This document shows positions 16,847 through 23,479 of a stretch of DNA of 26,066 nucleotides, piece by piece. This stretch comes from Opitutales bacterium (GTDB lineage Bacteria > Verrucomicrobiota > Verrucomicrobiia > Opitutales > Opitutaceae). The position numbers and the translations under genes were made by a program. The notes under the pieces are model-generated. The model made no database searches. It was not told the DNA's origin and saw only the letters and a program-made list of their open reading frames with translations. The stretch lies in the NCBI GenBank assembly GCA_021772595.1, contig JAJFLS010000189.1, positions 1 to 26,066 of the forward strand, in the 5' to 3' direction. Numbering within the stretch: position 1 is the first letter of the stretch; every line of letters begins with the position of its first letter.

Positions 16847-16868
16847 GGCGGGGGGGTATCGCCTCAAA

Positions 16869-16943
16869 GGTAGGGCTGCTTATCCCTAAGCAGCCGCTAA
16901 AGCCTGGTTAAGTTGCGGCGGCTTAGGGATAAGCAGCCCTACC
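16869..16943. repeat. REP-type inverted pair (GTAG-hairpin)
   Basis: The 29-nt arm at 16869-16897 is repeated inverted at 16915-16943 with one mismatch. In the left arm GTAG (16870-16873) is followed directly by a perfect 9-bp hairpin: GGCTGCTTA (16874-16882), loop TCCC, TAAGCAGCC (16887-16895). The right arm ends in CTAC (16939-16942), so both GTAG feet point outward. It lies 23 bp after the korB stop and may also stabilise or end that transcript. Confidence 0.8.
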
Positions 16944-16950
16944 AATTTCG

Positions 16951-17030
16951 ATCCGTGGAAATCTGTGTGATCCGTGGGCGAAAACAGTTTCTCTATCTGC
17001 GTCTATCTGGACAATCTGCGGGCGAAAACA
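16951..17030 (+). repeat. Imperfect direct repeat
   Basis: GTGGGCGAAAACA at 16974-16986 and GCGGGCGAAAACA at 17018-17030 are 44 bp apart, each preceded by related ATCCGTG/ATCTGCG-like phrases. It looks like a short degenerate tandem repeat. No function is apparent. Confidence 0.4.
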
Positions 17031-17108
17031 ATTGGTTGCCTTTCGGGAAAGTTCAAGGCTCTGAGGATCTCGAACGGGCGGCTTCGCTGCTTGGATTGGG
17101 GCAACAGA

Positions 17109-17134
17109 AAGCCCGGTTATTTCGAACCGGGCTT
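17109..17134. terminator. Terminator-like hairpin
   Basis: A perfect 10-bp stem, AAGCCCGGTT at 17109-17118 with AACCGGGCTT at 17125-17134, has a 6-nt loop ATTTCG. The stem is strong, but only a few T residues follow on either strand. It may close the korAB transcript about 260 bp after korB. Confidence 0.5.
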
Positions 17135-17353
17135 CTGTAGTTAACCAACCAACTAAGAAAGTAAGTTGAGTCGTGGCGCTGGATAGGTGGCGGAGTCTTT
17201 TGGGAACTGAAAACGTGTTCCAGCGTTGTGTTGGTTCATCGACCTGAAAGGCCGAATTCTTTACGTCAAAAAAGATCTATTTCGCGCTGAATGGGAGTGT
17301 TACTCATCGCGCGTCTGAGCGCCTCTACTCATCGGGCTTTGATTTGGTTGATG

Positions 17354-17422
17354 CTGTAGCCGCGATTGCTGATCGCGGTAGGTCCGATGGAGTAGTTCCG
17401 CGATCAGCGATCGCAGCTACAG
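17354..17422. repeat. REP-type inverted pair (GTAG-hairpin)
   Basis: The 25-nt arm at 17354-17378 is repeated inverted at 17398-17422 with two mismatches. GTAG at 17356-17359 is followed directly by a perfect hairpin: CCGCGAT (17360-17366), loop TGCTG, ATCGCGG (17372-17378). The right arm ends in CTAC (17417-17420). The stem is unrelated to those of the other pairs in this window. Confidence 0.75.
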
Positions 17423-17541
17423 GGGAATGAAAAGTCCGACTCAATTGAACCCTCCGAAGAGCGAAATCTTGCTAAAGCGCAACCGCTGGCTAGGATACAG
17501 CGTTGATTGAACGTTGTCTCGGACCGTCAGGATTTCGATTG

Positions 17542-18495
17542 ATGCTTATTTTTCCACGCACTTCTGGTTTGTTCACTTTCTGTATTTCGTTAGCGGTTTC
17601 GATCGCGGGCGTTTCACTGATCGCTCAAGAATCGAAAGAAGGCGCGGATTCGAAAGCGGAACCACCTGCTGCCGACGTAAGCGAGGCCGAAACCCCCGAG
17701 AAAGCGGAGAAACCCGAGAAGAAAAAACGTGGCGGGCGCAGTCGGTCCGTGAACGTGCAGGACATGACTCCGGCCGAACGGGTTCGAATGCAGCGGAATA
17801 TGGGCGACATCGATATCTACAGCAAAGATAACGTCGCGTATCGAAAGAGCTGGGGATTCCGGACGGGCGTTACGAGTCTCTATCCGCCGTTCTACGAAGG
17901 TTGGGAGGACGGCCGTAAGGTGAAAGGATTCGTCGAAGAGCTATCTGCGGAAGGCGAGCCGGGTTACACGCTCTCCTGCGTGACGTTCAACAAGAACTTC
18001 TACAAGCAGACTGGGGGCGAATTCATCAATTTCTTTACGCGGATCTGGGTACCGGAGCAGTACGCGTTTTCGCTGTTCACGCCAACCAGCTTCGAGAGAA
18101 TCAAGGCGGGGGTGCGCGAGGGGATCGTTAGGGCACGAAAGGAGTATGCGGATCGCGATCAGTTCGAAACTTTCAACGATTACATCGCCTTCAAGTTCGG
18201 GCGGGACGACGAGATAGACAACTTCGTTGACGGCTTCTGGATCGAAGCCAATGAAGGCGACGAGCATTTGACCTACTTCTACACCTCCGAGTTTCTCGTA
18301 AACAATAAGAAGGGGGCGTTTGTCCGGCCGCTTATCGCCACGACAACCTACGCGATCGTGAGAAACAAGCTGCTTCAGATCGACATCGTGAAAGCCTACG
18401 ATGCTAGGGACGACGTTCCGCGACTGCTCGAGTTCACGGAGCGTTTTCGCAAGGACATGGTGGTGGTGAATCAGCACGGCGAGTCGGACAGGTGA
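17542..18495 (+). CDS. Exported protein of unknown function
   Basis: The 317-residue product starts with a signal peptide (hydrophobic TSGLFTFCISLAVSIAGVSL at about 7-26, likely cleavage after LIA at 28). A charged, low-complexity Glu/Lys/Ala/Pro linker follows (about 29-66), then KKRGGRSRSV, then a globular region of about 240 residues. That region is rich in aromatic residues (SWGFRTGV, YPPFYEGWED, FFTRIWVPEQYAFSLFTPTSFER) and has a late hydrophobic strand AFVRPLIATTTYAIV. No domain was recognised. The linker suggests anchoring to, or spacing from, the envelope. A TTG at 17503 would add 13 residues before the signal peptide; the ATG at 17542 with AGGA about ten bases upstream is preferred. 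The gene stands alone, with a REP-type pair upstream. Confidence 0.8.
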   Translation: MLIFPRTSGLFTFCISLAVSIAGVSLIAQESKEGADSKAEPPAADVSEAETPEKAEKPEKKKRGGRSRSVNVQDMTPAERVRMQRNMGDIDIYSKDNVAYRKSWGFRTGVTSLYPPFYEGWEDGRKVKGFVEELSAEGEPGYTLSCVTFNKNFYKQTGGEFINFFTRIWVPEQYAFSLFTPTSFERIKAGVREGIVRARKEYADRDQFETFNDYIAFKFGRDDEIDNFVDGFWIEANEGDEHLTYFYTSEFLVNNKKGAFVRPLIATTTYAIVRNKLLQIDIVKAYDARDDVPRLLEFTERFRKDMVVVNQHGESDR

Positions 18496-18586
18496 CGCCG
18501 TCGGTTGCGGCCTAGTCGAACAATCGGCCCGTTGGGCAAGCTAATGGGTTGATTTTCCTGCGGAGTGAAATTGAAGTGGCTGGCCT

Positions 18587-18883
18587 ATGAGTCTCAACCG
18601 CTACGAGCAGATGCTGTACAACTATCTTGAGTGCCACGACGAGGAGAAACGCTATTGGGAGGCTCGCGTATTGGAAATCGCCCGACGCAGCGGACGACGG
18701 GAGTATAAGGCCCTCGAATTGAACGCGCAATTGTGGGAGTACTTCGAGGAGCGGTCTCGATTCGAGTCACCTTTTCGGGAAGTGGTTATCCATGAAGGAG
18801 AACGCAAAATAAGCATGCTCAACCTGTCCGAACAACTCCTGAGAATGTGGGCTCCTCTTCCAAAAAAGCGTACGCGACGCTAA
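18587..18883 (+). CDS. Small unknown protein, 98 residues
   Basis: A basic and acidic, mostly helical protein (MSLNRYEQMLYNYLECHDEE at the start, PLPKKRTRR at the end) with no membrane segment and no known motif. The first half resembles a helical hairpin of the kind seen in small adaptor proteins; no function can be given. The start ATG lacks a clear ribosome site. It lies between the exported-protein gene (91 bp upstream) and the hybrid kinase (139 bp downstream) on the same strand. Just after the stop, GGGAAAAGC (18884-18892) and GCTTTTACCC (18902-18911) could form a hairpin with one bulge, but no T tract follows. The amino-acid composition looks like a real protein rather than a chance frame. 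Confidence 0.6.
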   Translation: MSLNRYEQMLYNYLECHDEEKRYWEARVLEIARRSGRREYKALELNAQLWEYFEERSRFESPFREVVIHEGERKISMLNLSEQLLRMWAPLPKKRTRR

Positions 18884-19022
18884 GGGAAAAGCTGAAATTT
18901 CGCTTTTACCCAGCGTTTATAAATAAGGATTTAAAGATCGTTTCTCCGGTCCGAATTCGCTTCTGCTCTGTTACATCGAGGCGGAATTGCTAGTCTGACT
19001 TTTCATAAGATTAACCGGGTGG

Positions 19023-20309
19023 ATGAATGTGGAAATAGCGAAACAGGAAAGCGTATTTGAGGGAGGCGATGCAGTGGGCGTCGACGAGCTGAAGGTGAGG
19101 ATCGTTCAGCTCGAAGCGGAGTTGGAACGCATGCAGTTGGACTCGCGTGAGGCTCAAGCCTCGGACCAAGCGAAAGGCTTGTTTCTCGCCAGTATGAGCC
19201 ATGAGATCCGCACTCCGATGAATGCGGTGATCGGTTTTTGCGATCTGCTTTCGAGTATGCGCCTGGATGAGGAGCAGCGCGAGTGCGTCGACGCGATATC
19301 GTCGAGCGGTCAGCTTTTGATCCAGCTGATCAATCAAGTGCTGGACTACTCGAAGATCGAGGAAGGTCATCTGGAGCTTCGTAGCGAGCCGTTCGATATC
19401 GGCACGCTCCTGAGGGAGTGCGGCACGATTATGGCAGGCCGCGCTCGAATGAAGGGATTGGATTTCAAGATCGACTGCGAGGCGCTTCAGGATCGCCGCG
19501 TAATGGGAGACCCGATACGTTTAAGGCAAATTTTCATAAACCTGCTGAGCAACGCTACGAAATTCACTCACGAGGGACGCGTTGTTGCGCGGGCGACAAG
19601 CGTGTCGAACGCGAACCCGGATTGGGCGTCCTTTCGCTTCGAATTCGAGGACGATGGGATCGGTATCAACGAGGATCGGCTGGGGCTTCTTTTCGAGCCG
19701 TTTAGACAAGTTCACGAGAGTCGGGAATATGGCGGCACAGGGCTTGGAATGGCCATTTCCAAGCGTTTGTGCGAGGCGATGAATGGAAGCATTGATGTGA
19801 CCAGCGAATTGGGTGAGGGAACGATTTTCACGATCGAACTGGATCTGCTGTTGGCTGCTCCCGAATTCGATTTCGAAACCAGCGAACCTCCGGCGTTAGC
19901 GAAGTTGCTTGAGCCTGTATCGGAACGCTTGAAAGTGCTGATTGTCGACGACGATCCGAACAATCTGCTGATTACCACCAAACTGGTCGAGCATCTGGGT
20001 TATGAAGCGCGAACGGTGAACAATGGAATTCATGCGATCGAGGAGCTGAGGAAAGACGCGTACGCGATCGCTCTGATGGATGTCCAAATGGCTCCGATTG
20101 ACGGCATTGAAACGGCGCGCAGAATCCGGGCCGGAGATTCTGGAGAGGATAATCGAGGGATCTACATCATCGCATTGACTGCTCGTGCTCTGGAGGGGGA
20201 TCGCCAGAGATCCTTGGCGGCCGGGATGGATGACTATCTCGCCAAGCCGCTCAGCATGGAGCAGCTCGCGGAGCGCCTGGATCGAGCGAAGCGAAAACTT
20301 GCGGTGTAG
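19023..20309 (+). CDS. Soluble hybrid histidine kinase (HisKA-HATPase-receiver)
   Basis: A signal-transduction kinase of 428 residues with no membrane segment and no separate sensor domain. A short coiled coil (20-48) leads to the dimerisation/phospho-acceptor domain, with His60 in FLASMSHEIRTPMNAVIGF (54-72). The ATPase domain has N-box INLLSNATKF (172-181), G1 EDDGIGI (209-215), F-box LLFEPFRQ (222-229) and G2 YGGTGLGMAI (236-245). A C-terminal receiver (303-425) carries Asp309/310, the acceptor Asp353 (LMDVQMAPIDG), Thr387 and Lys408 (LAKP). All catalytic residues are present, so it should autophosphorylate and pass phosphate to its own receiver. Input must come through the N-terminal coiled coil or a partner protein. 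An alternative GTG start at 19074 lies seven bases after GGGAGG and may be the true one (411 residues). Confidence 0.9.
   Translation: MNVEIAKQESVFEGGDAVGVDELKVRIVQLEAELERMQLDSREAQASDQAKGLFLASMSHEIRTPMNAVIGFCDLLSSMRLDEEQRECVDAISSSGQLLIQLINQVLDYSKIEEGHLELRSEPFDIGTLLRECGTIMAGRARMKGLDFKIDCEALQDRRVMGDPIRLRQIFINLLSNATKFTHEGRVVARATSVSNANPDWASFRFEFEDDGIGINEDRLGLLFEPFRQVHESREYGGTGLGMAISKRLCEAMNGSIDVTSELGEGTIFTIELDLLLAAPEFDFETSEPPALAKLLEPVSERLKVLIVDDDPNNLLITTKLVEHLGYEARTVNNGIHAIEELRKDAYAIALMDVQMAPIDGIETARRIRAGDSGEDNRGIYIIALTARALEGDRQRSLAAGMDDYLAKPLSMEQLAERLDRAKRKLAV
19061..19066 (+). promoter_or_regulatory. Ribosome site for an alternative start of the hybrid kinase
   Basis: GGGAGG ends seven bases before an in-frame GTG at 19074. 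The annotated ATG at 19023 has only GGTGG directly against it. The GTG start would remove 17 residues before the coiled coil without touching any domain. Confidence 0.4.
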
Positions 20310-20339
20310 CTCTTTCGAACCCGCGTTGTTGGCATTCAA

Positions 20340-21335
20340 CTACACGGATTTCGGATCGCGTTCGGTTTGCTTCTTTTGGGCTTCCCGTTTTTCGGCACGC
20401 CATGCGGCGCGATCGGCTTCGCTCATGCCGATATGTTTGCGATCAAGCTTCTTGCTGATTTCGACTTGCTTTTGCCGCTGAGCGACTCGAGCCTGCTGCT
20501 CGTCGCTTAGAGAGTCATGGCAGTAGGGGCAGCTAACGCCTTCCTGAAAATGGGGCGAGCGCTTGTCCTCTTCGGTAATCGCGTGGCGGCACGCGTGGCA
20601 CATGTCGTAGTCGCCTGGCTCGAGCTCGTGATCGACGGTCACGCGATTGTCGAATACGAAACAGTCGCCTTCCCACATGCTCTGGTCCGCGTCGATTTTC
20701 TCCAGATAGTTGAGGATGCCCCCTTTGAGATGGTAGACTTTTTTGAAGCCTTCCTTCAGGAGTAGCGAAGTGGATTTCTCGCAGCGGATTCCGCCGGTGC
20801 AGAACATCGCGATGGGTTTGTCCTTCTTGTCGGCGAGTTCTTTCTCAACGTATTCGGGGAACTCGCGAAAGCTTTTCGTATTGGGATTGATCGCGCCTTT
20901 GAACGAACCGATCTCGATCTCGTAATCGTTGCGCGTGTCAACGAGAACGACGTCGGGGTCGGAGATCAGCTGATTCCATTCCTCGGGGGAAACGTGTTCG
21001 CCGACTTGGTCGTTCGGGTTTACTTCCGGCTTCCCGAGACGCACGATCTCCTTTTTGAGCCTTACCTTCATGCGGTAGAACGGGATCTCGTCGGAGCGCG
21101 AATATTTGACTTCGAGCGGCCCGATCGCCGGATCGGACTGGAGGTATTCCAGCACGGCGTCGATGCTCTCTTGGGTCCCGGACATCGTCGAATTGATTCC
21201 CTCTGCGGCGAGGAGAATCGTTCCCTTAACGCCATGGCTTTCGCAGACTTCGAGCAGCGGCCTGCGGCGCTCCTCGAAGTCGGGAAGCGGTACGAATTTG
21301 TAGTAGGCGACTATGATGTATTGTTCTGAACTCAC
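20340..21335 (-). CDS. trhO: tRNA uridine(34) hydroxylase TrhO (UPF0176, rhodanese family)
   Basis: Oxygen-dependent enzyme of the TrhO/YceA family that makes 5-hydroxyuridine at wobble position 34 of tRNA. The 331-residue product has the family's N-terminal alpha/beta domain (YYKFVPLPDFEERR at 11-24, GTILLAAEGINST at 38-50, FYRMKVRLKKEIV at 86-98). The rhodanese domain contains VDTRNDYEIEIGSFKGAINP (132-151) and the active loop MFCTGGIRCEKS (177-188) with Cys179 and Cys185. The C-terminal zinc-finger-like region has Cys246/Cys249 and Cys269/Cys272, followed by a Lys/Glu-rich tail. The frame is open further upstream to 21515, but that part overlaps yhbY and lacks family similarity. The GTG at 21335, four residues before the conserved YIIVAYYKF, is chosen. 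It is divergent from yhbY and convergent with the hybrid kinase (30 bp between stops). Confidence 0.93.
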   Translation of the reverse strand: MSSEQYIIVAYYKFVPLPDFEERRRPLLEVCESHGVKGTILLAAEGINSTMSGTQESIDAVLEYLQSDPAIGPLEVKYSRSDEIPFYRMKVRLKKEIVRLGKPEVNPNDQVGEHVSPEEWNQLISDPDVVLVDTRNDYEIEIGSFKGAINPNTKSFREFPEYVEKELADKKDKPIAMFCTGGIRCEKSTSLLLKEGFKKVYHLKGGILNYLEKIDADQSMWEGDCFVFDNRVTVDHELEPGDYDMCHACRHAITEEDKRSPHFQEGVSCPYCHDSLSDEQQARVAQRQKQVEISKKLDRKHIGMSEADRAAWRAEKREAQKKQTERDPKSV

Positions 21336-21471
21336 GAAACTTGCGGCATTGCGAAGATTATCGATTGGCGAATTCCCGGGGGAAGGACAAGAAAAAGAGG
21401 TCGACTCGGGGCGATTGATCGCGTGCAGGTGGGGGTTGACCTGGAGGCGCTCATCGGTCAGTGAAACGGCG

Positions 21472-21750
21472 ATGACAGAATTATCGAGTAAGGCGAAAGC
21501 CGCTATGAGGAACACGGCTCAACGTCTGAAACCGGCGATTTTCGTTGGGAAAGGCGGCATTTCACCCGGGCTGGTGGCTCAGCTCAATCAGTTCCTCGAT
21601 TTGGAGGAGCTTGTGAAAGTGGCGTTCAAAGCGAGTCGAGAAGAACTCGACGCTCTCGTCGCGGAAATTGAAACGAAGACCGGCGCGAGCTGCGTCGGCG
21701 GAGTCGGGAAGCGTCGAAGTTTCTACCGAGTCAGCTCTGAAAAGAAGTAG
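21472..21750 (+). CDS. yhbY: YhbY family RNA-binding protein (CRM domain)
   Basis: A 92-residue single CRM domain protein that associates with pre-50S ribosomal subunits in E. coli and is thought to help ribosome assembly. Diagnostic features are LSSKAKAAMRNTAQRLKPAI near the start, the GKGG loop (VGKGGISPGLVAQLN), the ELVKVAF strand and the closing VGGVGKRRSFYR segment. Length agrees with E. coli YhbY (97). The frame extends upstream to 21313 without similarity; the ATG at 21472 precedes the first conserved helix and is preferred although its ribosome site is weak. It faces the RsbW-GAF-RsbU gene, whose stop lies one base beyond its own, so the two transcripts must overlap at their 3' ends or share a bidirectional end. 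Confidence 0.92.
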   Translation: MTELSSKAKAAMRNTAQRLKPAIFVGKGGISPGLVAQLNQFLDLEELVKVAFKASREELDALVAEIETKTGASCVGGVGKRRSFYRVSSEKK

Positions 21751-21751
21751 A

Positions 21752-23476
21752 CTACAGGACCTCGAGGGCCATGAGGGTCTTGTCGTCTTGGGGCGCTCCG
21801 CCTTGAGAGTGGGCGGTGACCACGGAAAGAGCGTTGTCGGGAACCGCGTCTAGCCCTCCCTCCCAAATCTCGGGAAGGTGCTTCGAAAAGCCTTCGATCC
21901 CAAGCATTTCGCCGGTTTGATTTTCGGTTTCGTAGATTCCATCCGTGATGAATAGAACACGGTCGCCTGTATCCAGCTCGATGAGACGCTCCTCGTAGAT
22001 ATCCGTCGGATCGATCCCCAGAGGGATTCCTTCGGCGCTGAGGGTTTCGGAGTTGTTCTCTCCGGCCTTCATTAGAAAGGCGGGGCAGTGGCCTGCGCTG
22101 GCGAGCTTAAGCTTCTTGCCTTCGTAGAAGAAGAAGGCGGCTTGAGCAGTGATGAACATATTGAGGTGGCCGAGCTCTTCGTGGATCTGCTTGTTGATCT
22201 GGGAAAGAAGCCAGCCGGGCGTTTCGGCGAGAGTCAAACGCGAGCGAATAGCTGTCCTGAAGATGGTGGCGAGCATAGCGGCAGGGACTCCTTTGCCCAT
22301 CACATCCGCGATTATGAGCAGAAGTCCGTGGTCTTTAATTTCGATTGCGTCGATATAGTCGCCGCCGACCGCTTGAGCGGTAACGCATTTGCCGGACAGC
22401 CGGCAGTGGGCATTCCGAGGAAACTCGGAGGGAAGGAGCGAGCGCTGGATTTCGGAGGCTACCTCTAGCTGAGCGACCGAGTGTTCGTTCTCCTTTCGTT
22501 GATGGAATGTCTCGGCGCAGGTGAATGCGACTGCGAGAAATCGAGCGAACACGCTCGTAAGACTTGCGATGTCTGAATTGAGGAGAGCGAAGTCCTTTTT
22601 CGGCGCTTGGATAATGATGAGACCGAGGCTCTTGTATTGGAATGTGATTGGACAGATTAGAGCGCAGTTTGATTCTGAATACAGTGGATCGCTTTCCGGG
22701 AACTTAGAGCAATCTTCGAAAGAGCATTCTCGCTTATCCCTATGAGCCATCGCAATTGGCGATGACGAGTCGAGATCGATCAAAATCTCTTCGGCACTCA
22801 GTGAGTCACCCCCCTCATGAAATAGGAGTTCAAGACGATTTTCGTTGGCGACCCAAACCTCGGCCCGAGGAATTCTGGCTGCGCTGCGAAGTCGATCGAT
22901 GCCCTTGGCGATGATCTTGTTGAGAGATGCGTTCCCGTCCAGGTCTTCCGCGAATCCTTGGAGAGCGAATAAGGTTGTATAGCTTTGATTGAGTTTTCCA
23001 GTAACCGCTTGCAGCGCTTCGTACATCTCCTGCATCTTGTCCACGGAATCGTGTTGCGGATGCAGTTGCTTTTTCAATACGAGCATCTGCCCTTTGTCGG
23101 TGGGCTGGCGTGTTACTTGGTCGAAAATCGTGTTGATGATGAAATAGCCTCGTCCGGATTCCTGGAGCGGGTCTTCGGGAAGATCAGGGTCGATTTCTTC
23201 GTCAGAATACGGGCCTGGGTCTTCGATTTCGATGGTCAGCCAATCGCCTTCCCAATTCCAGAGAACGTGGACGGTTTTGCTTTCGTCCTCTTGGCACCCG
23301 TGTTCAATGGCGTTGTTAAGACCTTCGCAAAACGCTACTTCGAGCTCGGCCCAAAGGGTAGGCTCGATTAGTCGCTGCTCACAGTAGACCTTGAGAAGCT
23401 GAGCGGCCTTGGCAACATTGCGCAGGTTTCCTGGAATTTCGCAGCGCCCGATATTCTGGTAGTTCAGCTCGCTCAT
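21752..23476 (-). CDS. RsbW-type kinase / GAF / RsbU-type PP2C phosphatase in one chain
   Basis: A 574-residue cytoplasmic regulator. Residues 10-140 form an RsbW/SpoIIAB-like anti-sigma ATPase domain: N-box AFCEGLNNAIEHG (48-60), G1 IEDPGP (84-89) and G2 ESGRGYFII (106-114). A coiled coil (145-165) leads to a GAF-like domain (about 168-322). A linker with the VASEIQRSLLP motif (339-349) precedes the PP2C/SpoIIE phosphatase, with metal-binding residues in GGDYIDAI (371-378), ADVMGKGVPAAM (390-401), TDGIYE (511-516) and DDKT (564-567). In partner switching, RsbW-type domains phosphorylate or hold an STAS antagonist and RsbU-type domains dephosphorylate it. Having both could set the state of a single STAS partner; no STAS gene or sigma factor is seen here. 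The gene is last of a four-gene operon, three bases after the preceding stop. Confidence 0.9.
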   Translation of the reverse strand: MSELNYQNIGRCEIPGNLRNVAKAAQLLKVYCEQRLIEPTLWAELEVAFCEGLNNAIEHGCQEDESKTVHVLWNWEGDWLTIEIEDPGPYSDEEIDPDLPEDPLQESGRGYFIINTIFDQVTRQPTDKGQMLVLKKQLHPQHDSVDKMQEMYEALQAVTGKLNQSYTTLFALQGFAEDLDGNASLNKIIAKGIDRLRSAARIPRAEVWVANENRLELLFHEGGDSLSAEEILIDLDSSSPIAMAHRDKRECSFEDCSKFPESDPLYSESNCALICPITFQYKSLGLIIIQAPKKDFALLNSDIASLTSVFARFLAVAFTCAETFHQRKENEHSVAQLEVASEIQRSLLPSEFPRNAHCRLSGKCVTAQAVGGDYIDAIEIKDHGLLLIIADVMGKGVPAAMLATIFRTAIRSRLTLAETPGWLLSQINKQIHEELGHLNMFITAQAAFFFYEGKKLKLASAGHCPAFLMKAGENNSETLSAEGIPLGIDPTDIYEERLIELDTGDRVLFITDGIYETENQTGEMLGIEGFSKHLPEIWEGGLDAVPDNALSVVTAHSQGGAPQDDKTLMALEVL

Positions 23477-23479
23477 GAC

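Larger units (their letters stand above)
16847..17541. other. Gene-free gap rich in repeats
   Basis: The gap follows korB and precedes the exported-protein gene. It holds two REP-type inverted pairs (16869-16943 and 17354-17422), an imperfect direct repeat (16951-17030) and a hairpin at 17109-17134. A frame at 16913-17140 crosses these repeats and is not considered a gene. TACTCATCG occurs twice between 17290 and 17340. Confidence 0.6.

Noticed and set aside
16913..17140. 75-codon frame after korB
   Set aside because: It overlaps the REP-type arm, the direct repeat and the terminator-like hairpin, and the translation has no protein-like pattern.
18884..18911. Hairpin just after the 98-residue gene as a terminator
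   Set aside because: The stem has a bulge and no T tract follows.
21313..21471. Upstream extension of yhbY by 53 codons
   Set aside because: No similarity to the CRM family before the ATG at 21472, and the stretch would overlap the start of trhO.
21336..21515. Upstream extension of trhO by 60 codons
   Set aside because: The extension overlaps yhbY on the other strand and carries no family similarity; the conserved part begins right after the GTG at 21335.
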